Shown piece by piece: positions 1-4,682 of a DNA stretch of 6,467 bases. Source of the DNA: Rhodospirillales bacterium Alpha_05 (lineage in GTDB: Bacteria > Pseudomonadota > Alphaproteobacteria > Rhodospirillales > Rhodospirillaceae); NCBI GenBank assembly GCA_001603335.1, contig LUYR01000065.1:1-6467 (forward strand). The letters run 5' to 3'. The translations under genes and the position numbers were made by a program. Under the pieces are notes generated by a model. That model worked only from the letters and a program-made list of their open reading frames with translations, ran no database searches and was not told where the DNA came from. Each line of letters begins with the position of its first letter. Position 1 is the first letter of the stretch.

Positions 1-765
1 GGCACGCTTGGCCAGCGAGCGACGCGATTGGGTTTGCGCCGCCGCCATCACCGCGAGGGCGGCAACCATCAGCGCGTCGATCTGGTGCAGCCGCCTGCGC
101 CCGGCGATCGATCCCGCCGAAACCGCGACGGCGATGCCGTCCGCCTCGGCGAACCGTAGCAGCAACGCGCGAATCCGCGCGTCGTCGACGGTGCCGGTGG
201 CGACGGTGTCGGCGGCGAAACCGACGATCTCGGCGGTGAGGCGGCGGACATTGGCGAGGAAGGCGGCTTCGGTGAGCGGCTGGGTGAACACCCCGGTGAT
301 AAGCGTCACCACCACCACGCCGATGATCGTGCATTCGGTGCGGGCGAGCGCGAGGCCGAGGCCCGCCGCCGGATTGAGCACTGACGGCAGGATCACCACC
401 GCCGCCGACATCCCGATCATCATCGCGCCGTAGGCCGGAGTGCCGCGCAGCACCTGGGCGAGCCCGGCGGAGATCGCGACGCAGACGCCGAGGAGGACGA
501 TGTCGAGGTAGGGATCGGGAACCAGCCAGAGGATCGCGAAGCCGAGCGCCGCGCCGATTACCGTGCCGAGGATGCGGAACAGGCCGCGCTCCAGCATCAG
601 GCCGCGGTAGGGCTGGATCACCACCCACACCGGCATCGCCGCCCAGTAGGCGTTCTCGAGGTGGAACATCGCCGCGATCGCGAACGCGATCCACGCCGCG
701 AGCGCGAGGCGGAGGCCGTGGAACAGGGCGGCGCGGGAAAACGAAAGGTCTGGTCGCGCCAGCAT
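1..765 (-). CDS. FUSC-family inner-membrane transporter, N-terminal part
   Basis: Putative exporter of the FUSC/aromatic-acid exporter superfamily (AaeB/YccS-like), an integral inner-membrane protein. The 255 visible residues are in one open frame that runs off the left edge, so the C-terminus is missing. Seen: a short basic N-terminus, then hydrophobic helices at about residues 15-33, 38-52, 66-82, 86-106, 112-130 and 141-160, followed by a more polar, Ala/Arg-rich cytoplasmic stretch and another hydrophobic run near 229-243. The segment around residues 52-75 (QPYRG, then ERGLFRILGTVIGAALG) matches the conserved Arg-x-x-GT-x-x-G signature at the end of the second helix pair in FUSC proteins. 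The ATG at 765-763 is the only ATG, GTG or TTG in frame back to the aldolase stop; GGAT lies 9 nt before it. It lies 94 nt downstream of the aldolase on the same strand and may be its own unit. The substrate cannot be told from sequence. Confidence 0.85.
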   Translation of the reverse strand, partial: MLARPDLSFSRAALFHGLRLALAAWIAFAIAAMFHLENAYWAAMPVWVVIQPYRGLMLERGLFRILGTVIGAALGFAILWLVPDPYLDIVLLGVCVAISAGLAQVLRGTPAYGAMMIGMSAAVVILPSVLNPAAGLGLALARTECTIIGVVVVTLITGVFTQPLTEAAFLANVRRLTAEIVGFAADTVATGTVDDARIRALLLRFAEADGIAVAVSAGSIAGRRRLHQIDALMVAALAVMAAAQTQSRRSLAKRA

Positions 766-859
766 CGGCGAAGGATCCGTTAGGTGTCGGGGGAGGGAAG
801 ATCGCCGAAATCGGCGAATTGGGCCAGCGATTCCCGCCGGCCCAGCAGTGCCTCCGGGT
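766..859 (-). terminator. Two GC-rich hairpins between aldolase and FUSC genes
   Basis: Seventeen nt past the aldolase stop lies a 9-bp stem with a 5-nt loop (821-843). In the minus-strand RNA all nine pairs form, one being G-U; in the plus-strand RNA that pair is an A-C mismatch, so the fold suits the leftward transcript. A second hairpin follows at 802-817: TCGCCGA, two bases, TCGGCGA (effectively 6 bp with a tetraloop). There is no U-tract after either stem, so this is not a textbook intrinsic terminator. It may instead be a Rho-assisted end, an mRNA 3'-end stabiliser, or an attenuator ahead of the FUSC gene. Confidence 0.35.
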
Positions 860-1885
860 TCAGGCGGCGGTTTCCATCGCGTCGGAGTAGGTGCCCTTGC
901 GCGCCGCGTGGTTGCAGGCGGCGCGATGGGCGAGGGCCTTTTGCGCCTCGGCGACGTTGGCGGGGTCGCCGTGCCAGATGTCGAGCGCGGGTTGCTGGAT
1001 CGCGCGGGCATAGGAGAAGGTGAGCGCCCAGGGCATGCGGCTGCGGTGGCGGAGGTTCATCGCGTTCAGCCGCGCCGAGGCGAGCTCGGAGGACTGGCCG
1101 CCGGAGAGGAAGGCGATCGCCGGAACCGCCGCCGGGACGGTGCGCAGCAGGCACGCCACGGTGGCGTCGGCGACCTCCTCGACGCTGTTCTGGGTCGGGC
1201 AGTCGAGGCCCGGGAGAATCATGTTGGGCTTCAGCACCATGCCTTCGAGGAACACGCTCTGGGTGGCGAGGGCGGTGAACACGGTGCGCAGGGTCTCCTC
1301 GGTGACCGCGAAGCAGCGTTCCATGCTGTGGTCGCCGTCCATCAGCACCTCGGGTTCGACGATCGGCACGATCCCCGCTTCCTGGCAGAGCGCCGCGTAG
1401 CGCGCCAGGGCGTGGGCGTTGGCTTCGAGGCAGCCGAGGCTCGGGATGTTGGCGCCGATGGTGATCACCGCGCGCCACTTGGCGAACTTCGCGCCGAGCT
1501 TGGCGTATTCGGCGAGGCGGTCGCGCAATCCGTCCAGCCCTTCGGTGATCTTCTCACCCGGATGACCCGCCATCGGCTTCGCGCCCTTGTCGACCTTGAT
1601 TCCGGGGACGATGCCGACGTTGGCGAGCGCCTCGGGGAAGGGGGTGCCGTCGTTGAGGCGCTGACGGATGTTTTCGTCGGAAAGGATCGCGCCGCCGATG
1701 CTGTCGGCAAGTCCCGGAGTGGTGACGATCCACTCGCGGTAGGTTCGGCGGGCTTCTTCGGTCTGGGGAATGTCGAGGGCGGCGAAGCGTTTGTTGGCGG
1801 TGCCGGTGCTTTCGTCCATTGCCAGCAGTCCTTTGTCGCCGGCGACCATCGCCATCGCGGTGTTCATCAGGTCCTGGGTATGCAT
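860..1885 (-). CDS. Class I fructose-1,6-bisphosphate aldolase
   Basis: Cytoplasmic Schiff-base aldolase that reversibly splits fructose-1,6-bisphosphate into dihydroxyacetone phosphate and glyceraldehyde-3-phosphate (glycolysis, gluconeogenesis; in some autotrophs the Calvin cycle). The 341-residue protein is of usual length for the eukaryotic-type class I family and aligns by eye with rabbit muscle aldolase at a constant offset of 10: D24 (rabbit D33, in LLAMDEST), K97 (K107, GIKVDKG), K136/R138 (K146/R148, FAKWR), E177/E179 (E187/E189, PIVEPEV), the Schiff-base K219 (K229, VLKPNM), S261 (S271, FLSGGQS) and R293 (R303, FSYAR). The C-terminus ends METAA and lacks the terminal Tyr of animal enzymes. 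The open frame continues 63 codons upstream to 2074, but that extension is Pro/Arg/Ser-rich and unlike any aldolase. The ATG at 1885 has GGAG 8 nt upstream and begins the conserved fold, so I chose it. It faces away from the polysaccharide operon. Confidence 0.97.
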   Translation of the reverse strand: MHTQDLMNTAMAMVAGDKGLLAMDESTGTANKRFAALDIPQTEEARRTYREWIVTTPGLADSIGGAILSDENIRQRLNDGTPFPEALANVGIVPGIKVDKGAKPMAGHPGEKITEGLDGLRDRLAEYAKLGAKFAKWRAVITIGANIPSLGCLEANAHALARYAALCQEAGIVPIVEPEVLMDGDHSMERCFAVTEETLRTVFTALATQSVFLEGMVLKPNMILPGLDCPTQNSVEEVADATVACLLRTVPAAVPAIAFLSGGQSSELASARLNAMNLRHRSRMPWALTFSYARAIQQPALDIWHGDPANVAEAQKALAHRAACNHAARKGTYSDAMETAA

Positions 1886-1893
1886 GTGCGTTG

Positions 1894-1897
1894 CTCC
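1894..1897 (-). promoter_or_regulatory. Ribosome binding site deciding the aldolase start
   Basis: On the minus strand GGAG lies 8 nt before the ATG at 1885. This supports the 341-residue aldolase over the longer open frame that begins at 2074. Confidence 0.7.
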
Positions 1898-1950
1898 ACT
1901 CCGTTTTCGCGGGACGGGTTGGCCGAGCCTGGATGATGAACGGCTGACGC

Positions 1951-1966
1951 CGGGGGCGTGCCCCCG
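1951..1966. repeat. Perfect GC palindrome, 7-bp arms
   Basis: CGGGGGC, two bases, GCCCCCG: a perfect 7-bp inverted repeat about 65 nt upstream of the aldolase start. A further inverted pair, CGAACCC at 1965-1971 and GGGTTCG at 2007-2013, surrounds the following 35 nt. Short palindromes of this style are often dispersed in alphaproteobacterial intergenic DNA. That this one is a family member is an inference; it could also be a hairpin in the aldolase 5' leader. Confidence 0.4.
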
Positions 1967-2291
1967 AACCCAGTTTCCATATAGGGACGGCTCACGGGCC
2001 GCGCCCGGGTTCGCCGTCGGGCTCCCGGTTTCGTCCCGAATGCGTCTCTCGGGCGTACTGGGTGTGGGGCTCATACGCGCTTACGTTGTGGGCGCAAGGG
2101 GTAACCGACGGAACTCATGGGGGATTTCCCGAATCGCGTGCTCCCGTATGCCAAAATCCAATCGATTCGGGGCGCAGGTTTACGCTCCGAAGAAGGAGGG
2201 TTCGCACGCGAAAGCATGGGGCGAGTATGTGGCGAAAATTAGAATGCGAATAATACGCAGTTAAAATCCTCCGAAAGAGGCAAAATAATAG

Positions 2292-2314
2292 GACAGAGTC
2301 ACTGTCGAAACGAC
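2292..2314. promoter_or_regulatory. Overlapping short dyads, possible operator
   Basis: GACAG and CTGTC (2292-2296 and 2302-2306) are separated by 5 nt and overlap a second dyad, GTCG-AAA-CGAC (2304-2314). They lie in the AT-rich core of the divergent region, about 310 nt before the operon's first start codon. Arms of 4-5 bp can occur by chance, so this is only a candidate binding site. Confidence 0.2.
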
Positions 2315-2366
2315 CTAATGCCCAAAAAAAACCGCCGCGACTCGGAAAATGGAAAAACCGGAACTG

Positions 2367-2383
2367 GACTTCTCAGATGAGTC
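2367..2383. promoter_or_regulatory. Imperfect 17-bp dyad, possible operator
   Basis: A dyad of the form GACTnnTCnGAnnAGTC is centred at 2375, with 6 of 8 pairs symmetric. It is about 240 nt upstream of the sugar-transferase start and 25 nt before a TATAAG hexamer at 2408. Its size and symmetry fit a dimeric regulator site, but no regulator can be named and chance is not excluded. Confidence 0.22.
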
Positions 2384-2611
2384 AAAGCTAGTTTCGGCTC
2401 AGGGTCATATAAGACTAAAACGGTAAGAGGTCCAAAAAGGCTGCGAATCGAAGCGATAACGCGGCCATGGATCTCAGCGTCGGCCAACGATGCTCATACC
2501 GTTCAGGCAAACATGTAACAGCGTAAACTCGGTCTTCTGCGAGGACTTCGTGGCAGACCAGGGCAAAATCCGCACCGGTTTGGGGTTTTGCCTAAGAGTC
2601 GAACCTATTGC

Positions 2612-2620
2612 AGGTGAGGA
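2612..2620 (+). promoter_or_regulatory. Ribosome binding site deciding the sugar-transferase start
   Basis: The AGGTGAGGA stretch ends 2 nt before the ATG at 2623; its AGG lies 8 nt and its GAGG 3 nt from the start codon. The alternative in-frame TTG at 2608 would lie upstream of this site and has no comparable sequence before it, so the ATG at 2623 is preferred. Confidence 0.65.
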
Positions 2621-2622
2621 AC

Positions 2623-3669
2623 ATGGCCCCATCCGAACAGCCTCTGGTTTTGCCGCCGCTCGACGACGAGAAGCCGAGCGGTTTGCTGGGTATTTCGTCC
2701 GCCGGCGAAGGCTTCGAGCGCCTTCTCGCGTTGCTGATCATCCTCGGCATGTCGCCGCTTCTGGTTTCCGTCACCGCGCTGGTGCTTGCGGCTCAGGGGC
2801 GCCCGATCTTCTACAGCGGCGAGCGGATCGGCCGCTACGGTCGCGCCTTCAACATCAAGAAATTCCGCACCCTCGCCCTCGATGCGGAAAACCGCCTGCG
2901 GGGCAGCGTCCTCGGCGCGCGGAGCAACCTCGAAACCCCGCTCGGGCGCTACCTCAGGGTGACGCGGATCGACGAGCTGCCACAACTCTGGAACATCGCG
3001 GCGGGCGAGATGAGCTTCTTCGGACCGCGCCCGACGCGCCCCGCCGTGCTCGCCGAACAGGGCGGCAGCATCGCCGGGGTTCTGGCCGCGCCGCCGTTCA
3101 AGCCCGGGCTGATCGGCCCGGTGCAGCTCTACATGCCGCACGGCGCGTCGAAGCGTATCCGCTACGCGTTTCTCCGCCGTATCTATCTCTCCTCGGATGT
3201 CCACAAGCTCAGCCAGCTCGGCCTCGCCGTGCTCTGCGCCACGGCGATGTGCACAAAGGTCTTCGAGGTCAGCCGGGATTACGTCGCGCGCTTCAGCCGC
3301 ACCCGCAGCACCTCGGAGCGCCGCCAGAGCTTTCGCGTCGCTCCGACGCGCCCGGTCCAGGTGTACGTCGCCGACGAGTCCTGCGGTCCGGTCTACGCAG
3401 GCAAGGTGGTCGACATCGATGACCAAGCCTTCTCGCTCAAAGAAGAGGGTGTGCAAATCCGTCCCGGCCAACAAATCGATCTTGTCGTCAGGGCAAAGAA
3501 ATCCGGTCGTTGGCGCACGTATCATGCGTACGGTCGCGTAACGAGCGTCGCCTCAATTCCTCCAGACTGTGATCACGGCGATCCTCGGCGTTTGGTCTTC
3601 TTCGATCATGTTTCAGATGCCGGTCAGTATGTCGTTGAGCGTTACATTCTGAGGAAATCAATCCTATGA
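2623..3669 (+). CDS. Sugar-1-phosphate transferase with C-terminal PilZ domain
   Basis: Initiating enzyme of polysaccharide synthesis. Monotopic phosphoglycosyl transferases of this family (PglC, and the catalytic domain of WcaJ/ExoY/PssY) move a sugar phosphate from a UDP-sugar to undecaprenyl phosphate on the inner face of the cytoplasmic membrane. In the 348 residues: a polar N-terminus (1-30); a hydrophobic helix at about 33-58 with the Ser44-Pro45 kink of the re-entrant membrane helix; ERIGRYGRAFNIKKFRT at 67-83; the catalytic dyad Asp117-Glu118 in RIDELPQLWN; GPRP at 134-137; and KPGLIGPVQ at 160-168. It is the short form, without the four-helix N-terminus of WcaJ. Residues 232-348 form a PilZ-like domain: RQSFR (RxxxR) at 234-238, VVDIDDQAFSL at 262-272 where DxSxxG is expected, then LVFFDHV and YVVERYI near the end. 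The canonical (K/R)RxxD before the membrane helix reads ERLLA. GC content drops from about 3415 onward. The stop overlaps the next start (ATGA). The sugar substrate is unknown. Confidence 0.92.
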   Translation: MAPSEQPLVLPPLDDEKPSGLLGISSAGEGFERLLALLIILGMSPLLVSVTALVLAAQGRPIFYSGERIGRYGRAFNIKKFRTLALDAENRLRGSVLGARSNLETPLGRYLRVTRIDELPQLWNIAAGEMSFFGPRPTRPAVLAEQGGSIAGVLAAPPFKPGLIGPVQLYMPHGASKRIRYAFLRRIYLSSDVHKLSQLGLAVLCATAMCTKVFEVSRDYVARFSRTRSTSERRQSFRVAPTRPVQVYVADESCGPVYAGKVVDIDDQAFSLKEEGVQIRPGQQIDLVVRAKKSGRWRTYHAYGRVTSVASIPPDCDHGDPRRLVFFDHVSDAGQYVVERYILRKSIL

Positions 3670-4661
3670 AAAACCTCCGTCGATACATCGTCCCCACTCT
3701 CGCGGCCCTCCTCCTCGGAGCGTGCACCCAGGACTTTGCGGAAATCGCCGATCATCCGCTCGCGGTGGAGCCCGCGCCCGACCTCAACACCACCGTCGGC
3801 GACTACCGCCTGCGCCCCTACGACGTCCTGGTGGCCGACTACTTCTTCAATCTCCAGCCGCAAGAGCACTACATCATCCAGAACGGCGACGAGCTCGAGA
3901 TCCGCTTCGCCACCGCGCCCGACCTCAACGTGCAGCAAACCGTGCGCCCCGACGGCCGGGTTTCGCTCCCGTACCTCGGCGACGTGGTGATCGCGGGCAA
4001 GACCCCCTCGCAGGCCAACGCCATGCTCAAGAGCCGCTACGACGGCAAGTTCCGCGATACCGACATCTTCTTCTTCCTGCGGCGCTCGCGCGCGGCGGTG
4101 GAGGAACTGCGCTCGGTGGTGACCTCCAACGACCGCGGCCAGAGCAAGGCGATCCTGGTGCGCCCCGACGGGCGGATCACCCTGCCAGGCATCGGCGAAC
4201 TTCCGGCGGAGGGCAGGGTGCTCTCCGAAGTCAACGCCGAGGCCAACAAGCTCTACGGCGACCGCTGGGCCGGCGTGTCCATCGACCTCGGCCTCCAGAG
4301 CACCCGCAACCTCTTCGTCTACGTGCTGGGCGCGGTGAACACGCCGGGCGCCTACACCATCAACGCGCCGGTCTCGGTACAGCAGGCGGTGGCGATGGCG
4401 GGCGGCTACCGCGACCGTGCCGACATGGACGAGTTCTACGTGCTGCGGAAGAACGGCCACCAATACGCGTTCACCAAATACAACGCGAAGATGCTGTTCG
4501 TGGCCGACAAGCCGCGGGTGATGGAATTACGCTCCGACGACGTCGTCTACATCCCCCGCAGCGGTCTCAACCAGGCGGCCGACGTGATGCAGGACATCAC
4601 CCGGATGATCACCTTCAACGGGATCGGCGGCTCGGTCAGCTACCAGCTCAACAACAACTAG
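3666..4661 (+). CDS. Outer-membrane polysaccharide export lipoprotein (Wza/OPX type)
   Basis: Outer-membrane exit channel subunit of a Wza-like exporter, expected to work with the co-polymerase encoded next to it. In the 331 residues: a lipoprotein signal peptide with basic NLRR, a hydrophobic core and lipobox LGAC, Cys20 being the lipidated residue; Thr at +2 agrees with outer-membrane sorting. A Poly_export domain starts near residue 69 (YIIQNGDELEI) and contains RPDGRVSLPYLG at 94-105. A second, similar motif, RPDGRITLPGIG, lies at 166-177, suggesting a tandem arrangement. An SLBB-type fold follows at about 216-285 (VYVLGAVNTPGAY, then QQAVAMAGGY). The last 30 residues, after YIPRSG, may be the C-terminal helix that in Wza spans the outer membrane. 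GAGGA lies 10 nt before the ATG. The start overlaps the preceding stop by 4 nt, so translation is probably coupled. Length is near that of Wza (about 380) but shorter, with apparently one SLBB domain. Confidence 0.94.
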   Translation: MKNLRRYIVPTLAALLLGACTQDFAEIADHPLAVEPAPDLNTTVGDYRLRPYDVLVADYFFNLQPQEHYIIQNGDELEIRFATAPDLNVQQTVRPDGRVSLPYLGDVVIAGKTPSQANAMLKSRYDGKFRDTDIFFFLRRSRAAVEELRSVVTSNDRGQSKAILVRPDGRITLPGIGELPAEGRVLSEVNAEANKLYGDRWAGVSIDLGLQSTRNLFVYVLGAVNTPGAYTINAPVSVQQAVAMAGGYRDRADMDEFYVLRKNGHQYAFTKYNAKMLFVADKPRVMELRSDDVVYIPRSGLNQAADVMQDITRMITFNGIGGSVSYQLNNN

Positions 4662-4672
4662 TCCGAGGCGGC

Positions 4673-4677
4673 GAGGA
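4673..4677 (+). promoter_or_regulatory. Ribosome binding site of the co-polymerase gene
   Basis: GAGGA lies 5 nt before the ATG at 4683, in the 21-nt gap after the export lipoprotein. It fixes the start of a frame whose first membrane helix begins about 20 residues in, as is usual for the family. Confidence 0.65.
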
Positions 4678-4682
4678 AACGA

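Larger units (their letters stand above)
1886..2622. other. Divergent intergenic region with AT-rich core
   Basis: This 737-nt gap separates the leftward aldolase from the rightward polysaccharide operon. The part near the aldolase (1886-2100) is GC-rich. The stretch 2221-2460 counts to about 45% GC, far below the genes. Open frames here are short, lack good ribosome binding sites and do not resemble known families. An A8 tract lies at 2324-2331, and several short inverted repeats occur. Promoters for both directions must lie here. The best leftward match is weak: TTGCGC at 2097-2092, a 16-nt spacer, then TATGAG at 2075-2070. On the plus strand TATAAG at 2408-2413 has no good -35 partner. No tRNA, rRNA, CRISPR or insertion-sequence end was seen. 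Confidence 0.6.

Noticed and set aside
848..1936. Plus-strand frame of 362 codons across the aldolase
   Set aside because: It is antisense to the aldolase, which shows all catalytic residues. The translation is Gly/His/Val-rich and unrecognisable.
1886..2074. 63-codon N-terminal extension of the aldolase to an ATG at 2074
   Set aside because: The residues are low-complexity (Pro, Arg, Ser) and unlike any aldolase. The ATG at 1885 has its own ribosome binding site and gives the family's usual length.
2117..2242. Plus-strand 41-codon frame (starts MGDFPNRV) in the intergenic region
   Set aside because: The Shine-Dalgarno match is weak, the protein is not recognised and the length is easily due to chance.
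2324..2331. A8 tract as the U-run of a leftward intrinsic terminator
   Set aside because: The preceding minus-strand sequence forms only a 3-bp stem, and there is no convincing gene ending there.
2299..2487. Minus-strand 62-codon frame in the AT-rich intergenic core
   Set aside because: No good ribosome binding site, no recognisable family and no codon bias like the neighbours. It could only be revived by conservation or ribosome-profiling data.
2551..2564. Sigma-54-like TGGCA...GC sequence upstream of the operon
   Set aside because: The GG and GC elements are separated by 9 nt rather than the required 10, and the -12 element lacks the TTGC form.
2490..3422. Plus-strand frame of 310 codons starting before the sugar transferase
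   Set aside because: It is out of frame with the clear transferase-PilZ gene. Its Arg/Pro/Ala-rich translation has no domain.
2605..3525. Minus-strand frame of 306 codons opposite the sugar transferase
   Set aside because: Antisense shadow with no recognisable family and no ribosome binding site that stands out.
3642..4463. Minus-strand frame of 273 codons opposite the export lipoprotein
   Set aside because: Antisense to a gene with a clear lipobox and Poly_export motifs. Its Val/His/Gly/Glu-rich translation is typical of shadow frames.
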